Shown: positions 1 through 7,873, counted from the stretch's first letter. The stretch is 9,346 nucleotides of DNA from Ghiorsea sp. (GCA_027019685.1 JALUWH010000203.1:1-9346), one strand, 5' to 3'. The notes: generated by a model from the letters alone, not told the origin. Numbers and translations are program-made.

Positions 1-186
1 TCGCTCACGCACATTACCCCGCTTATCAATCAGGCGCTGTGTAGTTTTCTTAATCAAATCATCCCCATCATCGCGTGCTTCAACCAGCTTCATCACTTCT
101 AAACCCGTTGTTGGCTCACTGGCATAGAGCGGTGATGACATCATGGTCAACACAGCCAAGGTCGAAAAAATTATTTTAATATTCAT
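1..186 (-). CDS. LolA-like outer membrane lipoprotein-sorting protein (N-terminal part, runs off the left edge)
   Basis: Reading from the ATG at 186 leftwards gives 62 uninterrupted codons to the window edge, so the gene is truncated by the window and not broken. Residues 1-22 form a Sec signal peptide: Lys4, a hydrophobic core, and a cleavage site after LYA. The mature start contains GLEVMKLVEARDDGDD followed by LIDKRGN. This is the typical opening of the LolA/LolB-fold family annotated as outer membrane lipoprotein-sorting protein (about 250 residues), which acts in the periplasm. Family members commonly sit beside an RND/MMPL exporter gene. The ATG overlaps the stop of the preceding membrane-protein gene by 4 bases (ATGA), and AAAGGGG at 193-199 is a suitable ribosome binding site, so translation is probably coupled. 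The signal peptide and start are seen directly; the family is recognised from the N-terminus alone; substrate and partner are unknown. Confidence 0.72.
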   Translation of the reverse strand, partial: MNIKIIFSTLAVLTMMSSPLYASEPTTGLEVMKLVEARDDGDDLIKKTTQRLIDKRGNVRER

Positions 187-599
187 ACATCACCCCTTTG
201 ATGAAACACTTTATATGCTAGAAATAAAATGACAGACCATACTGCTGTACGCACCATCATCGCACCCACAGTGCGAGACTCATACGGTATATCAACAATA
301 AAAACACTCAGCCCTAATGCTAAAAATACTGCGACAATTCCCAGTAAAATGGCAGCAGCCAACCACAAGGACCATGTTTTTTTCATCCAGAAAGCAATGC
401 CTGCAATGATATAGAAGAAGCCAGAGATAAAATTAAACCAAAGTACAAATGGCACGTAATCACCTGCGGCAATTCGTGCCTCCTCACTCCAAAACAATAC
501 CGCACCGCCCGACTTAATCGTGAGCAAGCCAAATGCAACGGCAACAATACCAATAACAATTCTGACCACGCCGCACCTTTTCTTATGTTTGTCACTCAT
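183..599 (-). CDS. small four-helix inner membrane protein of unknown function
   Basis: This 138-residue protein has a short basic cytoplasmic start (SDKHKKR) and four predicted membrane helices at about residues 10-32, 49-71, 76-102 and 112-132. I do not recognise the family. The only polar stretches are the loop after helix 1 (WSEEARIAAGD, about 37-47) and the stretch YESRTVGAMMVRT (about 106-118) leading into helix 4; conserved residues would be expected there. The start is supported by AGGAG at 608-612, eight bases upstream of the ATG. It lies 31 bases after the MarR gene and overlaps the LolA-like gene by 4 bases, so it is very probably co-transcribed and co-translated with them. A role as an accessory subunit of an envelope or export system is inferred from context only. 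Length, hydrophobicity and clean ribosome binding site make it a real gene. Confidence 0.85.
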   Translation of the reverse strand: MSDKHKKRCGVVRIVIGIVAVAFGLLTIKSGGAVLFWSEEARIAAGDYVPFVLWFNFISGFFYIIAGIAFWMKKTWSLWLAAAILLGIVAVFLALGLSVFIVDIPYESRTVGAMMVRTAVWSVILFLAYKVFHQRGDV

Positions 600-630
600 A
601 CGTTATACTCCTGTTTAATCATACTTAAAA

Positions 631-1083
631 TCATTTTAAATCCATCAATGTCGCCGCTAGCTTTTTCAACACTTTAATAGCGATAGCCTTATCATCATCT
701 GCCACACCTTGAACGAGCTCATTTTGAAAGCCCGAAGCCATAGGGAACGCTGTTTCCAACATCGCATGTCCTTCTGCTGTCAATTTTATATTCATACACC
801 TTCTATCATCAGGATTCACCACCCGAGCAACCAAACCTTTCTTCACCAACCCATCAATACGCCGTGTAATGGTTGTTTTATCGCGCATCATTAGTTCAAT
901 AATTCTCGCTTGTGTAACCACCCCTTCATTTAATAAACGCACTAAAATAGCAAAGTCTTGAGCAACAATATTTAAACCAGCCTTCGCAAATCGCTTTTCA
1001 ATTTCTTCAGTCATCAAATATGACACCCGGTTAATATAAAAACCTAAAACCTGCTCTAATTTAAAATCTTTTAATTCACCCAT
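631..1083 (-). CDS. MarR-family winged-helix transcriptional regulator
   Basis: A 150-residue protein with the MarR fold. An N-terminal dimerisation helix (about 8-34) is followed by a winged helix-turn-helix at about 40-105. The recognition segment is DKTTITRRIDGLVKKGLV (68-85), and the wing carries the family signature DDRR at 92-95. C-terminal helices (about 104-148) complete the dimer interface. MarR proteins bind short palindromes as dimers and usually repress their own operon until a small ligand or oxidant releases them. Ribosome binding site AGGGAG lies at 1090-1095, seven bases before the ATG. It is the first gene of the leftward unit, 31 bases ahead of the membrane protein gene, and is divergent from gltB. 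A single cysteine (Cys96) sits directly after DDRR. The likely target is its own operon; control of gltBD is possible but unsupported. The ligand is unknown. Confidence 0.93.
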   Translation of the reverse strand: MGELKDFKLEQVLGFYINRVSYLMTEEIEKRFAKAGLNIVAQDFAILVRLLNEGVVTQARIIELMMRDKTTITRRIDGLVKKGLVARVVNPDDRRCMNIKLTAEGHAMLETAFPMASGFQNELVQGVADDDKAIAIKVLKKLAATLMDLK

Positions 1084-1116
1084 AGCATTCTCCCTAAAAC
1101 CGAACTTTAAATTATT

Positions 1117-1135
1117 TAGTTTTGATATGCAACTA
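1117..1135. promoter_or_regulatory. candidate MarR operator (TAGTT-N9-AACTA)
   Basis: An inverted repeat with 5-base perfect arms, TAGTT and AACTA, separated by nine bases. Size and composition suit a MarR-family dimer site, although the centre is not symmetric. It overlaps the proposed -35 box and spacer of marR, where a bound repressor would block transcription. The motif ATGCAAC lies inside it (1127-1133) and recurs at 1143-1149, sixteen bases away, which could be a second, weaker half-site on nearly the same helical face. The repeat is seen directly; the operator role is inferred from position. Confidence 0.35.
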
Positions 1136-1283
1136 TTTCATTATGCAACCATTGTTTATATCTTGCATGACATATTTCTTTATTCCAAAACAACAGAGGT
1201 TCATCCATGACAAAAGCATAGAAATTGATTATGATGCGCCCCCTTTCAAAAATTGATGTAAAAAAGTGAAACATTTTTCTTAT

Positions 1284-1288
1284 TGGAG
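1284..1288 (+). promoter_or_regulatory. gltB ribosome binding site (decides the start)
   Basis: TGGAG here lies six bases before the ATG at 1295. The open frame also contains a TTG at 1283, but that codon overlaps this site and has no ribosome binding site of its own, so the ATG at 1295 is the better start. Confidence 0.7.
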
Positions 1289-1294
1289 CCGCTG

Positions 1295-4200
1295 ATGACG
1301 CAAATGCCGAAAAAGCAAGGATTATACAACGCACAACACGAGCATGACGCATGCGGTGTTGGTTTTGTTGCCCACATTAAAAACCAAAAAAGTCATGATA
1401 TTGTTGAAAAAGGCTTAGAAATCCTGCTCCGTTTAACCCATCGCGGCGCAGCAGGCGCAGACCCTAGAGAAGGTGATGGTGCAGGTATTTTGATTCAAAT
1501 CCCTGATGACTTTTTTCAAGCCGTTGCGCCAGACTCTGATATTACATTACCAGCCGTAGGTGAGTATGGCGTAGGTATGGTTTTCTTGCCGCAAGATGAT
1601 GCGCATCGTGCTGCTTGCGAAAAAATCATTGAAGATACCATCACAGCAGAGGGTCAAACTGTGCTTGGCTGGCGTGATGTACCCGTAGATGCTGTACGTG
1701 CTGATTTACCAGAAAGTGTATTAGCATGTGAGCCTGTTACACGTCAAATTTTTGTAGGAAAAGGTAGTAACTGCGCTGACCAACAAGCATTTGAGCGCAA
1801 ATTATTTGTTATTCGTAAAATCTTTGAAAACCAAATTGCTGATAAAGCTTTTGGTGACAAAGCCAAATTTTATGTGAACTCATTATCTACACGTACGATT
1901 GTATATAAAGGTATGTTCTTATCGCATCAAGTGGGTGCATACTTTACCGATTTATCCGATGCTCGAATGAAATCAGCACTAGCATTGGTGCATCAACGTT
2001 TCTCCACCAATACTTTCCCATCTTGGGAATTGGCGCATCCTTTCCGCATGGTCGCTCACAATGGTGAAATCAATACAGTTCGCGGTAATATCAACTGGAT
2101 GAATGCACGTCGCCATTCCATGAAATCCAAATATTTGGGTGATGATCTTGATAAAGTTTGGCCTTTAATTCCTGAAAACCAATCCGACACCGCATGTTTT
2201 GACAATGCATTGGAATTATTGGTTATGGGCGGTTATTCGCTCACCCACGCTGCCATGCTACTTATTCCTGAAGCATGGTCTGGCAATAACTTGATGGATG
2301 AAAAACGCAAAGCATTTTATGAGCATCATGCAGCATTGATGGAGCCATGGGATGGCCCTGCTGCCGTTGCATTTACTGATGGCATTCAAATTGGTGCAAC
2401 ACTGGATAGGAATGGACTACGCCCTGCACGTTACTTGATTACCGATGATGATTTGGTGGTGATGGCATCTGAAATGGGCGTATTGGATATTCCAGAAGAA
2501 AAAATCATTAAAAAATGGCGTTTACAACCAGGAAAAATGTTCCTTATCGACTTGGAAGAAGGCTGCATTATTGATGACTCCGACATCAAAGATGCCCTAG
2601 CACTTGAGCGTGACTACAAAAAAATCTTGGCTGAAACCCAAATTCAAATTGAAGATTTAAATGTGGATGTTGAAGTCAAACAGCCTCAACATGATGATTT
2701 ATTAAATAAACAACAAGCATTTGGTTACACTAAAGAAAACCTCAAGTTTTTGATGGCACCCATGGCAATCACTGGCATGGAAGCCACAGGCTCCATGGGT
2801 AATGACACGCCACATGCAGTGTTATCCAATCGCGCTAAACCATTGTATAACTATTTCCGTCAGTTGTTTGCCCAAGTCACCAACCCACCCATTGACCCTA
2901 TTCGTGAAGAAATGGTAATGAGCTTAACATCTTTCATTGGTCCTAACCCCAACTTACTTGGCTTGGATGATGAAGAACCAACCCTACGTTTGGAAGTCCA
3001 TCAACCGGTTTTGACCAACCAAGACTTGGAAAAAGTTCGGAATATTCACGAAGCGACCCAAGGTAAATTCCGCACATTGACTTTATCTATGTGTTACCCC
3101 GCAGACTCTGGTGCTGCGGGCATGGGTGTTGCCATTGAAAGTTTATGCAAACAAGCCGAGCGCGCTGTATTGGATAAATTCAATATCATTATCCTCAGTG
3201 ATAGAGATATGGATGAACAACATATCCCCATCCCTGCATTATTGGCCACATCAGCAGTACACCAACACTTGATAACCAAAGGTTTACGCGTGGAAACAGG
3301 ACTTGTGGTTGAAACAGGTTCTGCTCGTGAGATTCAACATTTTGCAACCCTGGCTGGTTTTGGTGCAGAAGCTGTCAACCCATATTTGGCATTTGAAACA
3401 TTGATTGATATGCATAGCCGTGGTCATTTTCCAAGCGATATTACAGCCTCAAATATTGAACCACGCTTTATCAAGGCTATGGGCAAAGGTTTGTACAAAG
3501 TGATGTCCAAAATGGGTATTTCTACATACCAATCCTATTGCGGCGCACAAATCTTTGAAGCCTTTGGTTTATCTTCAGAGTTTGTCGATAAATATTTCAA
3601 AGGCACAGCCACCCAAATTGAAGGAGTTGGTCTTGATGAGATTGCAAAAGAAGCGGTGATGCGTCATCAGCTTGCCTATGGCAACTCTATGATTCATAAG
3701 AAAATGCTTGATGTAGGCGGCGAATACGAGTGGCGTGTACGCGGTGAACAACATGCACTGACCCCTGAAACCATTGCCAAGCTGCAACATGCTGTCCGCA
3801 CCAACAACTATGATTTATACAAAGAGTTTGCCGATATGATCAACAACCAAAAAGGTCGTTTAATCACCTTACGTGGTTTATTTAAGTTCAACAAAGGCAA
3901 CAGTATTCCTTTAAGTGAAGTTGAACCTGCAACCAATATCGTCAAACGTTTTGCCACAGGTGCCATGTCATTTGGTTCTATTTCACATGAAGCGCACAGT
4001 ACACTAGCGATTGCTATGAACCGTTTGGGTGGCAAGTCCAACACGGGTGAAGGTGGTGAAGAGGTAGAGCGTTTCACACCTCTAGCCAATGGTGATTCCA
4101 TGCGCTCTGCGATTAAGCAAGTGGCATCAGGTCGCTTTGGTGTGACTGCTGAATATTTGGCAAATGCAGACCAAATTCAAATTAAAATGGCACAAGGCGC

Positions 4201-5932
4201 AAAACCAGGTGAAGGCGGACAGTTACCTGGACACAAAGTGGATAATCGTATTGGTAAAGTACGTCACTCTACACCAGGTGTGGGTTTGATTTCCCCACCA
4301 CCCCACCATGATATTTATTCCATTGAAGATTTAGCACAATTAATTTTCGACCTTAAAAACACCAATACCGATGCTGATATTTCTGTGAAATTGGTATCTG
4401 AAATTGGTGTGGGCACAGTAGCTGCTGGTGTGGTTAAAGCACATGCCGACCATGTAGTGATTGCAGGTCATGATGGTGGCACGGGTGCATCACCCATGAC
4501 ATCCATTAAATATGCGGGTTCTGCATGGGAAGTGGGACTAGCTGAAACCCAACAAACATTATTATTGAATCGCTTGCGTAGTCGCACACGTTTGCAAGCT
4601 GATGGTCAAATGCGCACAGGTCGTGATGTTGCCATTGCCGCATTACTTGGTGCCGATGAAGTTGCATTTGGCACGATTGCCTTGATTGCCGAAGGCTGTG
4701 TCATGATGCGTAAGTGTCATTTAAACACCTGCCCAGTTGGTGTGGCAACACAAGATGCCGAGCTTCGCAAAAAGTTTATTGGTAAACCTGAAGATGTGGT
4801 CAACTACTTTATGTATGTAGCTGAAGAAACCCGTGAAATCATGGCTGAATTAGGCTTTAAAACCTTTGATGAAATGGTTGGTCGTGTGGACATGTTGGAT
4901 ACGGATGATGCCGTGCGTCATTGGAAATCAGAAGGCATTGATTTATCACCTATTTTCCACCAAGTGGAATCTTCGGACAATAAATCACATAGCCAAAGCC
5001 AAGACCATGGTTTGGATACTTTAATTGATAACAAACTCATTGCTGAAGCACAACCTGCTTTGGAAAATAAAACACCAGTAGTAATCAATACTGGTGTTTG
5101 CAATGTTGACCGCAGCTTTGGCACCATGCTTTCAGGCAAGGTTGCCAAGAAGTATGGTCATGCTGGTTTGCCAGAAGATACGATTGTTATCAATGCTAAA
5201 GGTACTGCTGGTCAATCGCTGGGCGCTTGGCTTGCACGTGGTGTATTCATTAATCTTGTTGGTATTGGTAACGATTATGTAGGTAAAGGTTTATCGGGAG
5301 GTCGTATTACCATTCGCCCACCTGAAGAGACACCTATCAAAGCTGAGGAAAACAGTATTGTAGGTAATACCGTATTGTTTGGTGCTGTGGATGGTGAAGC
5401 TTATTTTAATGGTATTGCTGGTGAACGTTTTGCTGTGCGCAACTCGGGCGCTGTTGCCGTTGTTGAAGGCGTAGGCGACCATGGTTGTGAATACATGACA
5501 GGTGGTACAGTCGTTATTCTTGGTGAAACAGGTCGCAACTTTGCTGCGGGTATGTCTGGTGGTATGGCATATGTGTTTGATGCATCAGGCGCATTTGAAC
5601 AACGCTGTAATATGGCACAAGTTAGCCTTGAGCCTGTGTTATCTGAAGATGCAGCTTTGGAGAATAACTATCATTTGGGTGGCGACTTAGAAACCCACGG
5701 TAAAGTAGATATTCGCCATAGCTTAAGCCAAAATGATGAAAAGATTTTACATCAACTTATCGTACGCCATGTGCATTATACCAACTCTGCACGCGGCAAA
5801 GAAATCCTGGATAATTGGGACGCTTCATTAGAAAAGTTTGTTAAAGTTATTCCTGTGGACTACAAACGTGCGCTTGCTGAGCGCGAAGCAGAGCAAAAAA
5901 CCAAACAAGTGAAGGAGTCAGCTCATGGGTAA
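1295..5932 (+). CDS. gltB: glutamate synthase (NADPH), large subunit
   Basis: The alpha subunit of bacterial GOGAT, 1545 residues, normal length for the family. It hydrolyses glutamine, channels the ammonia through the protein and adds it to 2-oxoglutarate on FMN, giving glutamate. Residues 1-19 are a propeptide; Cys20 (in HDACGVGF) becomes the catalytic N-terminal nucleophile after cleavage. The class II amidotransferase domain covers about 20-430, with RFSTNTFPSW from 235 and HNGEIN at 255-260. The central domain is about 465-770. The FMN/2-oxoglutarate synthase domain is about 830-1200, with GAMSFGSISHEAH near 890 and GEGGQLPGHK at 972-981. Cys1135, Cys1141 and Cys1146 (C-x5-C-x4-C) ligate the 3Fe-4S cluster. 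A Ser/Gln/His-rich linker (about 1222-1240) leads to the GXGXG beta-helix domain (about 1260-1500; GKGLSGGRI from 1330). It overlaps gltD by 8 bases, so the pair is one operon. No key residue is missing. Function is recognised with high certainty. Confidence 0.98.
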   Translation: MTQMPKKQGLYNAQHEHDACGVGFVAHIKNQKSHDIVEKGLEILLRLTHRGAAGADPREGDGAGILIQIPDDFFQAVAPDSDITLPAVGEYGVGMVFLPQDDAHRAACEKIIEDTITAEGQTVLGWRDVPVDAVRADLPESVLACEPVTRQIFVGKGSNCADQQAFERKLFVIRKIFENQIADKAFGDKAKFYVNSLSTRTIVYKGMFLSHQVGAYFTDLSDARMKSALALVHQRFSTNTFPSWELAHPFRMVAHNGEINTVRGNINWMNARRHSMKSKYLGDDLDKVWPLIPENQSDTACFDNALELLVMGGYSLTHAAMLLIPEAWSGNNLMDEKRKAFYEHHAALMEPWDGPAAVAFTDGIQIGATLDRNGLRPARYLITDDDLVVMASEMGVLDIPEEKIIKKWRLQPGKMFLIDLEEGCIIDDSDIKDALALERDYKKILAETQIQIEDLNVDVEVKQPQHDDLLNKQQAFGYTKENLKFLMAPMAITGMEATGSMGNDTPHAVLSNRAKPLYNYFRQLFAQVTNPPIDPIREEMVMSLTSFIGPNPNLLGLDDEEPTLRLEVHQPVLTNQDLEKVRNIHEATQGKFRTLTLSMCYPADSGAAGMGVAIESLCKQAERAVLDKFNIIILSDRDMDEQHIPIPALLATSAVHQHLITKGLRVETGLVVETGSAREIQHFATLAGFGAEAVNPYLAFETLIDMHSRGHFPSDITASNIEPRFIKAMGKGLYKVMSKMGISTYQSYCGAQIFEAFGLSSEFVDKYFKGTATQIEGVGLDEIAKEAVMRHQLAYGNSMIHKKMLDVGGEYEWRVRGEQHALTPETIAKLQHAVRTNNYDLYKEFADMINNQKGRLITLRGLFKFNKGNSIPLSEVEPATNIVKRFATGAMSFGSISHEAHSTLAIAMNRLGGKSNTGEGGEEVERFTPLANGDSMRSAIKQVASGRFGVTAEYLANADQIQIKMAQGAKPGEGGQLPGHKVDNRIGKVRHSTPGVGLISPPPHHDIYSIEDLAQLIFDLKNTNTDADISVKLVSEIGVGTVAAGVVKAHADHVVIAGHDGGTGASPMTSIKYAGSAWEVGLAETQQTLLLNRLRSRTRLQADGQMRTGRDVAIAALLGADEVAFGTIALIAEGCVMMRKCHLNTCPVGVATQDAELRKKFIGKPEDVVNYFMYVAEETREIMAELGFKTFDEMVGRVDMLDTDDAVRHWKSEGIDLSPIFHQVESSDNKSHSQSQDHGLDTLIDNKLIAEAQPALENKTPVVINTGVCNVDRSFGTMLSGKVAKKYGHAGLPEDTIVINAKGTAGQSLGAWLARGVFINLVGIGNDYVGKGLSGGRITIRPPEETPIKAEENSIVGNTVLFGAVDGEAYFNGIAGERFAVRNSGAVAVVEGVGDHGCEYMTGGTVVILGETGRNFAAGMSGGMAYVFDASGAFEQRCNMAQVSLEPVLSEDAALENNYHLGGDLETHGKVDIRHSLSQNDEKILHQLIVRHVHYTNSARGKEILDNWDASLEKFVKVIPVDYKRALAEREAEQKTKQVKESAHG
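5912..5917 (+). promoter_or_regulatory. gltD ribosome binding site inside the gltB end
   Basis: AAGGAG lies seven bases before the gltD ATG at 5925 and within the last codons of gltB. It is a near-consensus site that fixes the gltD start inside gltB and allows translation of the two subunits to be coupled. Confidence 0.85.
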
Positions 5933-7367
5933 ACCAACAGGTTTCAAAGAATTTGAACGTCAAAACCTGACTTATGCACCCGTTGCAGAACGTGTGACAA
6001 ATTTCAAAGAGTTTTCCAAGCTTCCAGCTGAAGATGATTTAAAAACACAAGGTGCGCGTTGCATGGACTGCGGTATTCCATTTTGTCATAATGGTTGCCC
6101 AGTGAACAACATCATCCCTGATTGGAATGATTTGGTCTATCACGGCCACTGGCGAGAAGCACTGGATACCCTACATTCCACCAACAACTTCCCAGAATTT
6201 ACAGGACGTATTTGCCCTGCACCTTGTGAGGAAGCATGCACAGTCAACTTGATTGGCGATGCCGTGACCATCAAAAATATCGAGCTTTCTATTGTTGAGA
6301 AAGGCTTTGAAAATAACTGGATTCAACCTGAAATTGCCGCAGAAAAAACAGGTAAAAAAGTTGCTATCGTAGGTTCTGGCCCTGCGGGTTTGGCTTGTGC
6401 GCAACAATTGGCGCGAGTTGGCCATGATGTAGTGGTCTTTGAAAAAGAAAATCGTATTGGTGGTTTGATGCGTTATGGTATTCCAAACTTCAAGTTTGAT
6501 AAGGCAGTGATTGACCGCCGCATGGAACAAATGCGTGCCGAAGGCGTAGAATTCCGCGTCAACCAACATATTGGCGTAGATATTCCTGCCAAATCATTGC
6601 TTGATGAGTTTGATGCTGTTGTATTAACGGGTGGCTCTGAAAAACCACGGGACTTACCCATTGAAGGACGTGACTTGCAAGGCATTCATTTTGCCATGGA
6701 ATTGTTAACCAAACAAACCAAACGTGTATTGGGTGATGATATTCCTGAAGATGAATTTATTTCTACCAAAGGTCAGCATGTAGTGGTGATTGGTGGTGGT
6801 GATACAGGTTCGGATTGCATTGGTACATCCAACAGACACGGTGCAGCGTCGATTACCCAACTTGAAATCATGCCTGCGCCACCCGAAGAACCCAATAAGC
6901 TGATTACATGGCCTGATTGGCCTATGAAAATGCGTACCTCCACTTCCCAAGAAGAAGGTTGTGAGCGTGATTTCGCTGTGACCACCAAACGATTCATTGG
7001 TGAAAATGGCAAAGTAACGGGCATTGTTTGTGCTCGTGTGGATTGGTCGCAAGATGATAGTGGGCAGTGGAAGATGACAGAAATTAAAGGCTCAGAATTC
7101 ACACTCAAAGCTGATAAAGTGTTCCTTGCTATGGGGTTTGTACATCCTGTACATGAAGGCATGCTTGATGAGCTAGGACTTGCCAAAGATGCGCGTGGTA
7201 ATGTGTCTGCCAACATGAATGATTACAAAACAAGCTTAGACAAAGTATTTTCCGCAGGCGATATGCGCCGTGGTCAATCCTTGGTTGTTTGGGCGATTCG
7301 TGAAGGTAGGCAATGTGCAGCAGCAGTAGATACCTATTTAATGGGTGAAACTGGACTGCCGCGTTAA
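5925..7367 (+). CDS. gltD: glutamate synthase (NADPH), small subunit
   Basis: The beta subunit of GOGAT, 480 residues. It takes electrons from NADPH onto FAD and passes them through iron-sulfur clusters to FMN in GltB. The N-terminal cysteine clusters are intact: Cys46, Cys49, Cys54, Cys58 (in CMDCGIPFCHNGCPV) and Cys97, Cys101, Cys105 (in CPAPCEEAC). FAD-binding GSGPAG is at 150-155, after a typical beta strand (KKVAIVG). The NADPH-binding GGGDTG is at 290-295 (VVVIGGGDTGSDCIGTS). The FAD-closing segment SAGDMRRGQSLVVWAI lies near the C-terminus. Related subunits occur in dihydropyrimidine dehydrogenase and NADPH-dependent ferredoxin enzymes, but the length and the adjacent gltB settle the identity. 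The start overlaps the gltB stop by 8 bases and has its own strong ribosome binding site. A terminator begins 15 bases after the stop. Confidence 0.98.
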   Translation: MGKPTGFKEFERQNLTYAPVAERVTNFKEFSKLPAEDDLKTQGARCMDCGIPFCHNGCPVNNIIPDWNDLVYHGHWREALDTLHSTNNFPEFTGRICPAPCEEACTVNLIGDAVTIKNIELSIVEKGFENNWIQPEIAAEKTGKKVAIVGSGPAGLACAQQLARVGHDVVVFEKENRIGGLMRYGIPNFKFDKAVIDRRMEQMRAEGVEFRVNQHIGVDIPAKSLLDEFDAVVLTGGSEKPRDLPIEGRDLQGIHFAMELLTKQTKRVLGDDIPEDEFISTKGQHVVVIGGGDTGSDCIGTSNRHGAASITQLEIMPAPPEEPNKLITWPDWPMKMRTSTSQEEGCERDFAVTTKRFIGENGKVTGIVCARVDWSQDDSGQWKMTEIKGSEFTLKADKVFLAMGFVHPVHEGMLDELGLAKDARGNVSANMNDYKTSLDKVFSAGDMRRGQSLVVWAIREGRQCAAAVDTYLMGETGLPR

Positions 7368-7382
7368 AACACAATCATGATT

Positions 7383-7423
7383 AAATAAGGTCGCCTTATA
7401 CAAATAAGTGCGACCTTATTTTT
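7383..7423. terminator. bidirectional rho-independent terminator after gltBD
   Basis: A perfect 12-base stem pairs 7383-7394 (AAATAAGGTCGC) with 7410-7421. The 15-base loop can itself pair, CTTAT (7395-7399) with ATAAG (7404-7408), leaving an ACAA tip and one unpaired T at 7409. The hairpin therefore has about 17 base pairs. On the plus strand the right arm runs into TTTTT (7419-7423), the classic terminator form for gltD. On the minus strand it lies seven bases after the receiver gene's stop and is followed by an AT-rich tract, so it probably ends that transcript as well. Confidence 0.9.
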
Positions 7424-7429
7424 ACTGGA

Positions 7430-7786
7430 TTATACGCCATAGTCTATTTGAGAAATCACATCCGAAAGGCTTTTCATACGGAATGGCTTGACTAAGTGCC
7501 CCTGAATTTTTGCAGAATATTGCTTGGGTATCATGGTATCTGAAGTAACGATTGCAAAAGGATAATCAGGATAAATATCCCACGTTTTGTCCATTAACGC
7601 ATACCCGTTCATACAAGTCATATTAATATCTGTAAATGCTAATTTTGGCTTTTGGTAATCTTCACTTTGTATATATGCAAGATATGCCTCAGGTTCTGAG
7701 AACGTCATGGTTTGAAAGCCAAGTCGCTGTAACATCACAGAAATAATATCTAGTACATACACTTCATCATCAATAATATGAACCAT
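7430..7786 (-). CDS. stand-alone response-regulator receiver (CheY-like) protein
   Basis: A 118-residue protein consisting only of a REC domain, with no DNA-binding or enzymatic output domain. Acidic pocket Asp6-Asp7 (MVHIIDDE), phosphoacceptor Asp53 (AFTDINM), switch Thr81 (AIVTSD) and Lys100 (LVKPF) are all present, so it should accept phosphate from a sensor kinase and act by protein contact, as CheY or Spo0F do. No kinase is in the window. The start is uncertain. ATG at 7786 gives the usual short lead into strand 1; GTG at 7792 adds two residues. Neither has a good ribosome binding site, and no earlier start codon exists before an in-frame stop at 7850-7852. About 87 bases separate it from the phosphatase gene upstream; I see no clear promoter or terminator there, so it may be an operon member or have its own promoter. 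It converges on gltD. Confidence 0.88.
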   Translation of the reverse strand: MVHIIDDEVYVLDIISVMLQRLGFQTMTFSEPEAYLAYIQSEDYQKPKLAFTDINMTCMNGYALMDKTWDIYPDYPFAIVTSDTMIPKQYSAKIQGHLVKPFRMKSLSDVISQIDYGV

Positions 7787-7873
7787 GCCCACATCATAAT
7801 CATAATAAGCTACAAAGGCTTGCCTATCGCATGAATATGCTAGAGTGGCTCAAAATGACTCAAACTCCCTTGT

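Larger units (their letters stand above)
1084..1294. promoter_or_regulatory. divergent marR / gltB control region
   Basis: These 211 bases lie between two divergent genes and contain no convincing reading frame of their own. For marR, reading leftwards, TTGCAT (1127-1132) and TAAAGT (1104-1109) are 17 bases apart and could be -35 and -10 boxes. They would give a very short leader running almost straight into the ribosome binding site. For gltB, reading rightwards, TTGATT (1225-1230) and AAAAAT (1248-1253) are also 17 bases apart and could serve. Both are weak matches to the sigma-70 consensus. I found no TGGCAC-N5-TTGCA type sigma-54 promoter. That promoters lie here follows from the gene layout; the exact boxes are tentative. 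Confidence 0.4.

Noticed and set aside
1283..1294. Upstream TTG start for gltB, giving four extra residues
   Set aside because: The TTG overlaps the ribosome binding site that serves the ATG at 1295 and has none of its own.
1136..1294. Sigma-54 promoter for gltBD
   Set aside because: TTGCAT occurs at 1163 but there is no GG element at the required distance upstream.
1116..1352. 78-codon leftward frame across the marR-gltB intergenic region
   Set aside because: It overlaps the gltB start on the opposite strand, looks compositionally unlike a protein and has no family features.
3808..4101. 97-codon antisense frame in gltB
   Set aside because: Shadow of the FMN-domain coding sequence; no ribosome binding site or domain.
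6773..7216. 147-codon antisense frame in gltD
   Set aside because: It lies wholly inside an intact gltD; its serine- and proline-rich composition is typical of a shadow frame.
7787..7873. Terminator between the phosphatase and receiver genes
   Set aside because: Only tiny palindromes (such as AGGC-TT-GCCT at 7816-7825 with no spacing for a loop) and no T-run; not enough to call.
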